DNA from: Gigaspora rosea
Lineage: Eukaryota; Glomeromycota; Glomeromycetes; Diversisporales; Gigasporaceae
Length of the DNA: 64,000 nt
Assembly (NCBI GenBank): GCA_003550325.1
Contig: QKWP01000595.1
Location: 1 to 64,000, forward strand
Direction: 5' to 3'
The first letter of the stretch is position 1; each line of letters begins with the position of its first letter. Shown in pieces: positions 11,207 through 23,399 of this stretch. Both the position numbers and the translations under genes were made by a program. Under the pieces are notes generated by a model. That model worked only from the letters and a program-made list of their open reading frames with translations. It had not been told where the DNA came from and made no database searches.

Positions 11207-11801
11207 TATAGATGCTGGTGAAATTAAACCATTTCACTAGGTGAAATGGTGAAATAGTTTCACCAGAATTACACCAAAATTTTATTTTGGTGAATTGGTG
11301 AATTGGTGAAATTGGTGAATTGGTGAATTAGTGAAATTGGTGAAATTGATGAATTGGTGAACTGTTGAATTGGTGAAATAGTGAATTGAATTAGTAAATG
11401 GTGAATTGGTGAAATGGTGTAATGGTGAATTGGTGAAACAGTAAATTGGTGAAATGGTAAATTGGTGAATTTGCTCAGTCCTATAAATGGTTAATAGTTC
11501 TGACCTCAAAGTGTGCCTGTAAAAACATAAAATATAAAAACTTGAACAAAAACCTAACCGAATTCCAGGCTGAAATAATTCCAGACTCTGGAAATTCACC
11601 ATTTTACCATTTCGCTGTTTCACCATTCTACCAATTTACCAATTTACCATTTTACCAAATCACCATTTCATCAATTCACCAATTCACCAATTACGCCAAT
11701 TGCACCAATTCACCAGTTATACTAGTTTCACTATTACTGATTGGTAATTGGTGAAATAGTGAAATCATTTCACCACTCTTTTAATTTTACTAGCATCTAT
11801 A
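11207..11801. mobile_element. hAT-like element filled with GGTGAA minisatellite
   Basis: Ends tatagatgct (11207) and agcatctata (11801) are inverted. They are flanked by ggtctgac (11199-11206) and agtctgac (11802-11809), a 7/8 match as expected of an aged hAT duplication. The left interior is a tandem of ggtgaattggtgaaatt-like units (11280-11470). The right interior is the complementary caccaattcacc series (11595-11760), so the whole folds back on itself. The frames at 11282-11626 and 11542-11754 are translations of the minisatellite. Confidence 0.65.
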
Positions 11802-12625
11802 AGTCTGACTATTTGCATAATTTCAACAAAGAAATGTTATTAATTAGATTTTATTATAATAATGCCATATAAGAAAAAATGTACCGTATAAGCACAAGAT
11901 AGAATCGGATAGGAGCGGAACATTTTGGCACGAGTCAAGGCAGGATTTGTACGGGTATGGCCCAAGATAGTTTGGATTTAGTGGACCATGAGGAACCGTG
12001 TACTTGTGCAAATTGGACCATAAATGGCTCGGGTTTTGTAGCAGTTTACTAGTCGAATCGGTATAGGATTTGGCACAGGTAATGAACGTAAATTCATGTG
12101 CCACTGTAATAACGATGTGGATTAACTATTAAAACATAAATTTACATAAGTAATCAATATAAGATGAACAAGCTAACTGCATATGAAGCAGGAATTTTTT
12201 TTGTTAAGACACACAGGGAAGCTTCATTAGTAAAATCATGAGATACCTTTTTTTTTAAAAAAATTCTTTACTGATCTTTCGCTCTCTATGAAACGAGCCA
12301 ACATGTATTACAAACCAACACGTGTGTAATGTACATATACGTGTCATCTGAATGTGCCATTTCATATAACGTGATATTATGTGCTTTGCCGCAAAACTGC
12401 ACCAGGGGTCTAGACACTTTGCAGTAATGTGACGTGGTGCATAACAATTAACCAATTGGAGAACATAAATTTTGATCATCCCAGATCAGTCCAACATCAA
12501 AACAAAACACATGTACAAGAAGAAAAAAGGGGAAAAGAGCTAGAATACTCGAAAACTAGTGTTTAAATCGGTCTTAAAAACCACATAAAAATGTCTGGAA
12601 CGTGATTTTATATATATATAGAGAC
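11802..12625. other. no recognised gene
   Basis: Two minus-strand frames (11844-12104 and 12255-12479) have mixed composition but no motif I can name, no start context and no paralogue in the window. I leave them uncalled. Confidence 0.4.
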
Positions 12626-13455
12626 AGGACCCCGAATAATCTATGTGAGGTTATATTTGAGTATCATAGTAAAAATTTTTTTGGTTAGCGGTTTTGGTTT
12701 GGTAATATAAGCTATATTTCAAACATTAGTTAGAACATTTATCCAATTTTACCTTTTTTTGAAATACAATATTCTCTAAAAAAAACAGAACGTTCTCTAA
12801 AAAAAAAAANNNNNNNNNNNNNNNNNNNNNNNNNNNNNNNNNNNNNNNNNNNNNNNNNNNNNNNNNNNNNNNNNNNNNNNNNNNNNNNNNNNNNNNNNNN
12901 CGTTCTCTAAAAAAAACAGAACATTCTCTAAAAAAAACAGAACTTTCTCTAAAAAAAAACAGAATGTTCTCTAAAAAAACAGAATGTTCTCTAAAAAAAA
13001 AAAAAAAAAGTAAAATTTCAAAAAAATAGTAGGTTAAAAAAAAAGAAAAAACAAAATAAAGGAAACTGGTATAAGAAAAAAAAAACCTTTAAAAAAAAAA
13101 AAAAAGCCAGTTTGTTTAATTTTTAACCCTTTCTCCCTTTTACACCTCTCTCCCTTTGACCCCTCTCTTCCTTTTACCCCTCTCTCCTTTTTATCTCTCT
13201 CTTCCTTTTCCCTTCTCTCCTTTTTACCTGCTGGGTTACTATTATAGCCCAATTTTTTATTAGCACATTTCAAATATAACATTTATAAAAATTAACCCAT
13301 TACCATACTTTCAAATATACTCATTTTACTCATTATCCATTTTCAAATATAACCTTTTTCTCCAATATCTACTTTTCAAATATAACCTTTTTTAAAAAAT
13401 GGCTCTCCATTAGCTATTTTTTAACTATGACCTTACATAGATTATTTGGAGTCCT
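12626..13455. mobile_element. TIR element with internal minisatellite and assembly gap
   Basis: Left end aggaccccgaataatctatg (12626) and right end catagattatttggagtcct (ending 13455) are near-complementary. They are flanked by atagagac (12618-12625) and atagggac (13456-13463), a 7/8 match. Inside is a tandem of gttctctaaaaaaaacagaa units of about 20 bp (12770-13000) broken by 91 N. A pyrimidine-rich tract (13115-13225) and repeats of ttcaaatataacc follow. No coding capacity. Confidence 0.6.
12810..12900. other. 91-base assembly gap
   Basis: Run of N inside the gttctctaaaaaaaacagaa tandem, so the true length of this minisatellite is unknown. Confidence 0.99.
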
Positions 13456-13735
13456 ATAGGGACCTTCTAAGGCTATATACATGAACCCTAACCCTAACCT
13501 TAACAATAAAGCCAAAAAGTTAATCCAAAGACGCCACACCACGTAAATGTTCCTGCACGTGCTACAAGATCTGTGCCATTTCAAGCATTCCTGACACCAA
13601 CCTGTACTATCATACTCCTACCACTTTTCTTATAAGGATGTTTGTAAACATAAAAACAATATGCCGATCATGAACTTTATATCCAAATAAGGAAAACAAA
13701 AAAATTTTCATGATACATACGTACTGTATGTACAT
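13456..13735. other. short intergenic stretch
   Basis: Nothing recognised. aaccctaaccctaacctta near 13485 is a two- to three-unit telomere-like string, too short to mean a telomere. Confidence 0.5.
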
Positions 13736-14549
13736 TGTGAAGGTATAAAGTCTCACCGATTTTCTTTTTATATTATTATTCTATGCCGATTATTATTTTT
13801 AGACATCTATTATAGTCAACATGTATATTTAGTAAGAGTTAACACAGCACTATACATATAGTACTGTGGCTTCTTAGTGTAGTAAAAGAAATTACCTGTT
13901 TCATTTGGTTTGACAAGTTCAATTCTGCCAGATTGTATATTTCTGCCAGATCGTGCATTTCTGCCAAATCGTGCATTTCTGCCATATTGTCCAGATATTA
14001 CATTTCTGCCAGAAATTGCATTTCTGCCAGATCGTGCATTTCGGCATGAAATGCACTTTCATAACTAGTTAGAACTGGCATAAAAGTAGAATTAGCACAG
14101 TAATATAAAAGTATAAATATGATGTCTCTTGTCCTTAGATCAAGATAGCTTTGTTAGCTTCTAATGTTCAATGTTGTATAGTAATAACCTTCGAAATTAG
14201 AGTAGAAGTATTGTTGTTAGTAATTCTCCTATATGATTAAATAAACTATTGATATTATAAGCTGATACTTTCCTGATACGTAATTTTGTATTGAAGTATA
14301 AATCCTGTGACCCCATATTAGAGTCACATGACATAATCGAGAGACTCTATTTGACCCTAGTTACTCAAACCAAGTTTACCTGCCTTCCAAGACTCACCGA
14401 ACTTGAGACCCGGACCAAATCCACCACGCCTCTTTCTGCCTGCCAGTTCAAGTTTTAGAAGTCTTGAGTGTCAGGTTGAATTGATTTAGTTAGTGTTATT
14501 AATGCATAGTTGTTATAGTTAGAAGTAGGGTGATATTTTCCCCTTCTCA
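13736..14549 (+). repeat. 5' LTR
   Basis: Begins TGTGAAGGTATAAAG and ends CTTCTCA. It contains a 17-bp tandem repeat (tgccagatcgtgcattt, 13925-14045) also present in the other LTR, and a TATA-like tataaatatg at about 14110 that could be the element promoter. Confidence 0.8.
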
Positions 14550-14731
14550 ATTGGTGGTGACTGTGAGATAGAACTTCACCAACCTGAAAACTGAGAGACA
14601 AATACACCAAAATGGACCAGTACTATTACCACTCCGCACAAGAATCGGCTGCAAGATACCCATACTCGAATAAAAGTGCTCAATATCAAGCAAAGAAGAC
14701 AAGACCACTGGTAACCCAATGAGACCTCCGA

Positions 14732-15115
14732 GTGAAAAGATGGTGCACTTATTGCCACAAAAATGAACACATAGTTGGTCGATGCCCAGAAGTGAAAGAA
14801 CTAGAAGAACTATGTGATGCCTTATCTGAAGCTCTAACTAATAACCAAGTAAACGAATTTCAAGAGATCGTAAATGAAATCTTTAGAAACGATTACATTG
14901 ATAATACGCAACTTCCCTATGCTCTGGAATTAGTGCTTGAAATATTAAAAAACCTTACTAATTATACAAGTTCTGAGGATGTACTGATTATACACTTACT
15001 ACCGTATGTCCACGTGACCTCGTCTATGAAAAGTTATCCTCCAGTAATCCTTACCACAAAGGTTCCTTCATCAACACTTCGATATGGGAAGAAACTGCTG
15101 ACCAAAGTTCATTGA
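14732..15115 (+). pseudogene. gag-like fragment with CCHC zinc knuckle (fossil)
   Basis: The frame opens with CTYCHKNEHIVGRCP, a CX2CX4HX4C zinc knuckle as in retrotransposon nucleocapsid proteins. An acidic, helix-prone stretch (ELEELCDALSEAL and on) follows. It lies about 180 bp after the left LTR. It is part of the broken element at 13736-17882 and is treated as a fossil. Confidence 0.7.
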
Positions 15116-16870
15116 CGTGTATTTTGCCCTGGAAGAGCCTCTGGAAAGCAATTGTCTTGAGTTTGAAGAAGAAAAGGTCAACCTAGATCTACTTCTCAAA
15201 AAAATTGCTGCAGAGTACCATGCCATCGGCCTGAAATAGACTCTGGGAGGAAAAACGGAAAATAGAGCTGAAAACAACAACTACGGTCTGAGTAAAAAGA
15301 CAAAAAGACAGCTGAAAAATGTACCTTCAAGATCTAAAAAAATTGTAAATAATGAAATCCTAGTAGAAAGTGATCAAAAGACGTTAGTTAAATTCGATAA
15401 AGAAAGTAGTGGAAAGAAGAATAATAATAGATCTGACAAACCCCTGAAGGGCAATACGTTACAACTTGCCTGTGACAACTGGACAAGGAAAGTCAGCGAA
15501 TTTCAATAAGTTTCAAGCAAGGAACCAATTGGAATAAAAACACCAAAGCCAAAAAAGTGCCGGATATTGGCAGTGGTCTTCTAAATGAAATTAAAAACAA
15601 GGCATTGGGTTGGAACCTAAAATCAGCAGAAGTTCTTGAGAAAGCCTGTAAAACCTGGAGCAAGAGAAGGGATGGATTCAAGCATATAATTAAGCACAAA
15701 AAAAGAAACACCCAATAAGAAAAAGTACCTTACCTAACTGATCCAAGGAATCTAAAGATGCAAGTCATACTAATCCAAATATGGGTGGCAAGACTAAAAT
15801 TAGTAAACCTGAAAATAAAACCCCGAAACTGAACATGCTCCGAATATACCCTAAAAAAAGAAGAAGAAGGTTGAATTAGAAGTGTTTAATAATAGAAACA
15901 CAAGTAAAATTATCAGAAAAAAGACCTCTCAATGTTTATTGGGCCAACAATCAAACTTACAAATATTTGATCCTGGTGGAGGTAATTGTCTGAACACCTT
16001 GCTCTAGGAAAATTAATATTGTTAGATATTATAAACCAAAAAAGGTAACTTACCTACAGTTTTGCAAAACTCTTTCAGGTTGACAGTGTTTGGTCCAAGT
16101 TTTGAATCCTAGCCGAAAGCAGAAATTAGAAAAAGAAGTTAGAAGAGTCAAGGGAAGTGAAACCAAAACAACAAACGAAAAAGTAACAAAAAAAAAAGAC
16201 GATTGATAGGCAAAGAAACTTAAGTCTCACAACAGGATATCAGAAAAATCAACCAAGTAAAGAGGCAGAAGGCTTAGTAATCAGCGTATTTATATAGATC
16301 CTAGAATTGACCATCAATTATCTTATTCGGTGAACAATTACATACTCCGTAAATCAATTTCTGTACTCTGCCAACATGTGGGATCATCCTCAAACTGGAT
16401 CAGAAATTACATCAAGCTCAATCGGCAACCCAATTGTTCTTGTCTTGTGACCCTCCTGTAAAATTCGAAAAACAGAATCAAGAGAAAGAGAGTAGTTAAC
16501 CAAAATCGATACCAAGAACCAAAACGAACCTGACAGTAAAGAGAGGCTGGTCAGGACGAAATTGGGCGAATTGTGGGCCCCTATCTGTAAAAGGAAGAAC
16601 TTGATAATTCAACAGTGCCTACAGTAATGAATACAAGGATGAGATAGGACAAGTTGTAAGGTTCTATCTGCAAAAGCCAGTGGAATTATCGACACAGAAC
16701 TCACAAAAGTAACTGGGACAGAAAGAAGGAAGGAAACGTCCATATTACCTGCTGGGTAAGACTCAAGAGAAGCCCCAGAGGAATGTCAAAGTGTATCCCC
16801 ACATACATCGCAAAGGCTCATAAGAAGAACCAGAAAGTAAATCTATAATAGTATCCACAAGAGTGAAAAC

Positions 16871-16909
16871 TGTTATAAAAATGGAATTGGCGTTGAAAAA
16901 GATGAACAG
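16871..16909 (+). pseudogene. possible Sel1-repeat snippet inside the LTR element
   Basis: The plus strand reads CYKNGIGVEKDEQ, the conserved core of Sel1-like repeats (compare CYQNGFGIDKDKH at 38010-38048 in this window). If real, a piece of a host Sel1 gene lies within the retroelement interior. The segment is short, so chance resemblance cannot be excluded. Confidence 0.45.
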
Positions 16910-17046
16910 GGAAGACTAAAGAGATGTACCTCAAACGCAGAAATACGTCAGTAAATCCAATACTGCCTAGATAGTCGGTGGCCTAGCACAAATCGAAGAG
17001 TTAGTTCCTTGAATTTCTCGTGGAACTCAAAAATAAGGATGGGAGC

Positions 17047-17882
17047 TGTGAAGGTGTAAAGTCTCACCGATTTTCTTTTATGTTATTATTCTATCCCGAT
17101 TATTATTTTTAGACATCTATTAAAAAAAAAAAAAAAAATTAAAAAAAAATAAAAAAAACCCAATACATATATAGTACTGTAGCTTCTTAGTATAGTAAAT
17201 GAAATTACCTGTTTCATCTGGTTTGACAAGTTCGATTCTGCCAGATCGTACATTTCTGCCAGATCGTGCATTTCTGCCAGATCGTGCATTTCTGCCAGAT
17301 CGTGCATTTCTGCCATATCGGCCAGATATTACATTTTTGCCAGAAATTGCATTTATGCCAGATCAAGCATTTCAGCACGAAATGCACTTCATAACTAGTT
17401 AAAACTGGTATAAGAGTAGAATTAGCACAGTAATGTAAAAGTATAAATACGATGTCTCTTGTCCTTAGAGCAAGATAGCTTTGTTAGCTCCTAAAGTCCA
17501 ATGTTGTATAGTAATAACCTTCGAAATTAGAGTAGAAGTGTTGTTGTTATTAATTCCCCCCATATGATTAAATAAACTGTTGATATTATAAACCGATACT
17601 TTCCTGATACGTAACTTCGTATTGAAGTATAAATCCCGTGACCCCATATTAGAGTCTCGTGACATAATCAAGAGACTCTATTCGACCCTAGTTACTCAGA
17701 CCAAGTTTATCCCCGCCTTCCAAGACTCTCCGAACCTTAAGACCCGGACCAAATCCACCACGCCTCTTTCTGCCTGCCAGTTCAAGGTTTAGAAGTCTTG
17801 AGTGTCGGGTTGAGTTGATTTAGTTTGTGTTATTAGTGCATAGTTGTTATAGTTAGAAGTAGGGTGATATTTCTCCTTCTCA
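17047..17882 (+). repeat. 3' LTR
   Basis: Repeat of 13736-14549 with the same 17-bp tgccagatcgtgcattt array (17230-17310). It differs mainly by an A-rich tract near 17120-17160. Confidence 0.8.
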
Positions 17883-18628
17883 ACGTACGTGCGCAATGTA
17901 TGTACGCACGTATGTACGTATGACATAGTAATAACAGAATGTGCAGTGTAACAAATAAGGAGGTATGTAGTTGCATTACATAATTGCTTGTTAATTTCTT
18001 TAATTTCAAAAAAAAAATTTTTGGTGCCTAATTTTTTGATCTTAGTCAACCAAAACCAAATGTATAGTGCTACGGTAGTTGTATGAAATAATAAACCTTA
18101 GACAAGTACCGAAATACAATTTAAGAAGATAGAGTCAGACAAAACATATATGCAGCTGTAATTTATTGATCAATCAGAAGAAATGTCCAATATTTATATT
18201 TTCATGTTTATAGAATACAGCATGAAAAATAAAAATAAAGCAACATAATAAAATTGGAAAAAAAAGAAAGTGTATAATTAATACTTAATTAATACTTGTA
18301 TATTTAAAAAATGTACTAAATTTAATATATACAAATTAAAGATAATTGAATATTTAAAAAAAAGCTATTTTAATTAAAAATGTACTAAATTTAGTACATA
18401 CAAATTGATTATTTAAAAAAAATTATTTAAAATAATTTTCTTAATAATATTAAATAAATAATGCCAAACTATTCTATTTTGGAATATCAAATAGATTTTT
18501 GTATTAAACATATTTATATATATAATTTTTTTAAAATTTTAATATATTTTACAAACTATACTAAAACTAGTACAAAAAGGTAAATCCAAACTATTAATAT
18601 ATCTTAGGTGTTTTCTTGGAACCTTTTA
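17883..18628. other. no recognised gene; short direct repeat
   Basis: acgtacgtgcgcaatgtatg-type alternating sequence at 17883-17925. The word aaaatgtactaaatttarta is repeated near 18308 and 18380. Otherwise AT-rich. Confidence 0.5.
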
Positions 18629-18828
18629 CAAGTGTTTTGATCTGTAATCCTTTAATCTAAACGGATCAGATACTAAATATTATTATATTTATTATTATTA
18701 TAATTATTTTTAATCTGAAATACACTAGCTGAATTCGGATTAGTCCAAATTCGAATTATCAACCAGATTCATTAAAGAAAATCTGAATTTAATCCGAATA
18801 ACCCTTAAAAAAATAGGATCGAAACACT
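18629..18828. mobile_element. 200-bp hAT MITE with ACCTTTTA duplication
   Basis: Left end caagtgttttgatc and right end gatcgaaacact are near-perfect complements. The exact 8-bp ACCTTTTA flanks both sides (18621-18628 and 18829-18836). The interior contains repeated aatctgaat/attcggatt words. Non-coding. Confidence 0.75.
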
Positions 18829-19436
18829 ACCTTTTATCAGAAACTTTAAAACTAATTTTCCACAGAACTATACATATCAATTCAAAAATTTTAAAGTTAT
18901 GCTCTCATATCAAATTGCAAAGAATTTTGGATCCCAAACATAAATTAAGCGCAAATATTGCCAAAAATCAGTTGAATTAAAGGTAACTTCTATGTTCTTT
19001 TGTTTGTTTATTAATTTATAAAATTAATAAATATAATTGCAAACCCATTTAATTTCGCTTATTGCTGTAGTGCAGAATTTTCAATATTTTATATTCACAT
19101 GTATAAGTTAAGCTTCAAACGTTTTAAATATTTAAATTTTAATGAAATATATAATATGATAAAAATTGCTAAAGCTACTTTAGTGCGAACTTAATTAAAT
19201 GTGAATAAAATTTATAAAATGACGCCAGATACGTATATAGTCGGTCAAGTAATTAACATCTGTGGCTTAACCTGTCACAGATTTCAGACGTGCATTATGT
19301 ACTGTCACCGTGTCACCGTGTCACCGTTGGCGACAAATGTTTCATAAAAAGTTATTAATAAGGTGATAGATATTTTAACAATCATTTTTGAGATTCAAAC
19401 CTTAATTAAAGTCGGCAAAAACTTTATCGTTACAGT
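18829..19436. other. upstream region of the 19437 gene
   Basis: AT-rich. A small triple repeat of gtcaccgt lies at about 19304-19326. I see no convincing TATA box at a set distance from the start. Confidence 0.4.
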
Positions 19437-22400
19437 ATGATAACCTCAATGAAAGCACTATCGTATGACTTGGTACCTACAGTAATTACTATCACCCTGT
19501 TGACAATTTTGCCAATAGGATATACGAAAGACATAACTTTCAGTTATACAGAAACATCTGCTCAGGATAACCTTACTAACACACAACCTCGTGTTTGGGA
19601 TATTAAACATTATCAAGATAATACAGCAGTTCTTCGTATTAGTAGGGATAATTACTTTATTGGCAATACTACTAGATGTTTTGAGCAAAAGTTAATGCTT
19701 CGTGTTATTCAAACAAATGGAAGTGTTATACCAATAAATCTTGACATCATCGAGGAAATACAAGATATCAATTATTGTTTAGTTAATGATAAAAGTCCTA
19801 TAAATATATACCCATTATTTGACCAATATATTCTGATAACATATATTCATGCATCCAATACCCCTGATAATACAATTTCACGGATCGAGGAATGATTATA
19901 GATTGGAATGGATATAATATAAGGTTTGTCAAAAGTGTAGTCTAACATATAAATATTTAAATAATAATTATTATTTATCGCGTTTATAAATTGTTGCATT
20001 ATAGTAAGATCGAATTTGGACCGTCATACCTACTTCCGGGCACCAATATTTGGATTCCAAATGATTATTTAACTGTCAATCCTTGGATAGGATTTTTGCG
20101 TTTATCTATGATACGTGGAACAAATAATTTTATATGGTCCCAATATGCATAGTACGTTGAATTTTTTATTTGTTAATTGTATACAGCATATGTGTACATA
20201 ATTTCAATTGCTTTTTTTATAGTTACGGTGATGGGTTATTCTCTTTATTGCGAAATGATACAGTAGAAAATTTAGACCTTACAAACATTCAAGTTTCTGT
20301 ACTTCCAACTTTGAATTATGGATATGCAATTATATACACTAATACAAACAGAAATACGGCTGACCCATTATCAAAATCTGGAGGATTATATGTTATGTTT
20401 TTAAATTATAACCAAACAACAACGAGTCAACCATTCGTTTTATATGAAAAGTCTACTCAGAATGTAGTATTTACCAGGTTAGCATGTTCCATTGACTATA
20501 GCCATATTAGTTATGAATGCGTCCTAATTATGGAACAAGAAGATCCAGCTTCTATCAACGGAATCAATAATACTATTACATCGTGCATCAAGATAAGGTT
20601 TCTTTCTACAGGATCTAGGCTTAAATTGGATTCAATATTCAATTTGACTTTAACGTCTTTTAACACATTGCCACTAGGAGGATATATATTAATATCACAA
20701 AAAACAGCTCTTAACTCAACTGTGAATTTTACGGTTCTCCTTTATGACGAAAATAGTAAACCTTGGGAATTTCTGCAGCAGCCTATTATCTCTAACCTTG
20801 CTAGCTCGTATGATATATTGCCAAATAATACGATGCTAGTTTCGCAAAATGAAACTACCACTACCTGGAATCTTCTCGCAATAAATTTGCCTCAACTTGG
20901 ACCGTTTAATGGTAAGATATTTTGAATATAGATTATAAATGTGAAATTTTTTAATAAATGATTATTCTTATCTATCATAGATAGCGGTTATGGTAATTTG
21001 CATGTGAATTCGACATACCCTTCAAAAGGCTCTAATGATCTATCATTGAATTTCAACATGATTCACATCATATATCAAGAACCTGTTTCGCTTTCAGATG
21101 GCTATTTAACGATATATCAAATAATTAATCGAAAAAATGTTCTTCGACAAATAATTAATTCGAAAACTTGTCAATGTAATATTTCAGTTACCGTTATTAA
21201 AATCAATATATTGTCTTGTACGTTCAATTATCCGGGTGGGAAATATTTTATACAAATTGATAATAATTTTGTAAAAACCGAATCCAATGAACCTCTGTTA
21301 GGAATTCAACCAAATATTTGGACTTTTGAAACAGGTTTATATCATAGTTAACTTTAATAATTTAATATTGCACATTAATAACAAATATTACTGAATTATA
21401 TTAATAGCTAATAAAAGTATAGGACAAAATCGAAGCGGTAATGTAGTTTAATTATTAAAGTTTTCAATAAATTAACGATGAATAGCATTATCTTCAATGT
21501 TTTGGTTAAATTAGACACCGCATATGGAATACTACGATTAACAACCAAAGGAACTCAGTATTTTCTAGAATTAAGTGACTCAAAAAGACATCTCTTTTTT
21601 GATGATTTAATAAAAGAGCTCACTGTCATGATTCCTATAGAAGAAGGAATGCTGAGTTCAAATGAACATTATCAATTAGATCCAGACGATGTGACGAAAT
21701 TTTTTATCTCAATTTCTATTAAGGAAACAAAAGACAGTGACAATATGACTACTTCTGAGATAAAAACAAATTTAGACCAATTAATTAAAAATAAAGCATA
21801 TACAGGCATCTAAGTGGGTAATATTACACAGTATTTAGATGAAGCTTATGGATTTAGTTTATCCTGTAATTATTTTATTATGTTTTTATAATATTTTTTT
21901 TTCCAATATTAAATAATATATTTTATATATTCTATTTAATAGTGTCAATATCTGAGTTCATTGAATTACATAAGACAAAGTTTATTATTTTCTTTGTAAT
22001 CGTAGTTGTATTTATACTAGCATACTTGATAGCCAGGTTAGAATCACCAGAGGTAATAATTCTATTTAAATTATTTGTTTTTTATTTATTTTTTTTCTTG
22101 CCTAAAATATAAAAATATATAGAGTGAAAATTTCACCATTCTCCAACTTGGTTTTAACATGTTTCGTTTTATCACCTTCACAATATTTGTCTTTTCGGAT
22201 TCTCAATCCATCCAAATACTTTCCAAGCCCAGGTAATTATGATGTATCGTTTAAATAAGTGTTAAATGACCATATCATTAAATTTATATTTCTATTATCA
22301 AAATTAGTACAATATTTTTAGTTGCATCCATAATATATAATTTTTTCATGGCATTTTTAATAATGTGTTTCGCGGCTTCTGTAAAATTCCACATATATTT

Positions 22401-22857
22401 AACTTTATTAATTATGTCATGGGTGCCAAACGAAGATTTTATCAAATGGTTCTCAAAATATGGAAGGGTTGCTGCCTCATTTGTATTGTTATCTATCATA
22501 CAGATTGATACATTAAAGATGCTAAAATCACGTATAGGAGGTCTTGAACATTTCAATGCACCATTATCTGATAAGTCATTGAAAATAATTTTTTGGGGAT
22601 CTTGGTTTAGCTTATTCCTGACAGAAATACCACAATTAATTACTCAGGTATGTCGAAATTAAAGATAAATTTTGAGATTATTCATATTTTTACTATGTTA
22701 ACAATATTAATAATATACATTATATTAGATTCTTTATGTTAATTTTTCCATTGTTGAGTTTGACCTTGCATTATTATCGACAATAGTATCAAGTCTTGCA
22801 ATACTTTCTAATAAAGTTAGTAAGCTAATTATGAAACGTACTTATTTTATTAAGTAA
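19437..22857 (+). pseudogene. ten-exon secreted/membrane protein gene, probably decaying
   Basis: Function unknown. The protein begins with a hydrophobic signal-like stretch (VITITLLTILPIG), then a long extracellular-type domain with many N-glycosylation sequons (NTT, NQT, NLT, NST, NET), then several membrane segments near the C-terminus (FFVIVVVFILAYLI; FMAFLIMCFAAS; VAASFVLLSIIQ; IIFWGSWFSLFL). Exons read as 19437-19923, 20005-20151, 20223-20911, 20981-21334, 21408-21437, 21486-21865, 21943-22052, 22123-22232, 22308-22647 and 22729-22857. Nearly all introns are GT...AG, 52-82 bp. Three problems suggest a pseudogene or sequence errors: a frame change near 19893 just before DWNGYNI, a phase mismatch between the fifth and sixth exons, and an in-frame TAA near 21811 ahead of ITQYLDEAYGFSL. 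A paralogous N-terminal fragment lies at 42176-42562, so this is a gene family. The layout would suit a surface receptor-like protein, but that is inference. Confidence 0.7.
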
Positions 22858-23399
22858 AATGATGTTTAAATTAGAGTTTGTACTAGAAAATACACCGAAT
22901 TTTTATATATAGTTTAAACATAGTTAATAAGATTTTGTTTTTATTTTAAATTTTAAGCAAAATATTTTAATAATACAGTAGAAGTCCATTTTCCCAAATC
23001 ATATTATTAGTGTTTTAAACTATGTTGATAATTTAAATTTAAACCATTAAAAAATTTAACTTATATAAGTGTCAACGAGAATATTATTACGAATAATATC
23101 ATAATTCAGCTTCCTGAAAGTGACAAACCGTTTAACATTACTTTAAATCATACTTAATGATTAACTAATAGCTATTAAAATTATATATTTGTAATATTTA
23201 AATAACAGAAAAATAAAAAAACTCAAACGTTAAAGCAAAATATAAATTGTACAATTTACTTATTCGGACATTTTTACGATTAAAATTATATATTTTAATA
23301 GTAACATTTCTGAATAAGCAAATAATAAAACAACTGAGTCGTCGCATAAGACCTGAATGATAGAATCAATTATGAAATCATTACAATAGGATAAATTCG
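22858..23399. other. intergenic, nothing recognised
   Basis: AT-rich sequence between the multi-exon gene and the kelch pseudogene. Confidence 0.5.

Larger units (their letters stand above)
13736..17882 (+). mobile_element. LTR retrotransposon fossil, non-autonomous
   Basis: Direct terminal repeats of about 0.8 kb (13736-14549 and 17047-17882) begin TGTGAAGG and end CTTCTCA, with the usual TG...CA borders. A purine-rich stretch precedes the right repeat. The interior (about 2.5 kb) has a gag-like frame with a CCHC zinc knuckle near its left end. I see no recognisable protease, reverse transcriptase, RNase H or integrase. By eye the two LTRs agree at roughly nine bases in ten or better, apart from a simple-sequence tract, which suggests a moderately old insertion. 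The flanks are alternating ACGT-rich sequence and show no clear target duplication. The element is broken, with several interruptions in its coding region, and is best read as a dependent, internally reduced element. Confidence 0.8.

Noticed and set aside
11282-11754. Two frames on opposite strands rich in FTNSP-like repeats
   Set aside because: Both are translations of the ggtgaattggtgaaatt minisatellite inside the 11207-11801 element.
13034-13282. 82-codon minus-strand frame rich in Lys, Glu and Arg
   Set aside because: Arises from the pyrimidine-rich tract at 13115-13225.
13485-13504. Telomere-like aaccctaaccctaacctta (also near 24435 and 37200)
   Set aside because: Only two to three units and internal; not a telomere or convincing interstitial array.
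17086-17402. Frames with repeated AEMHDL and LPDRAF units
   Set aside because: Translations of the 17-bp tandem repeat within the LTR.
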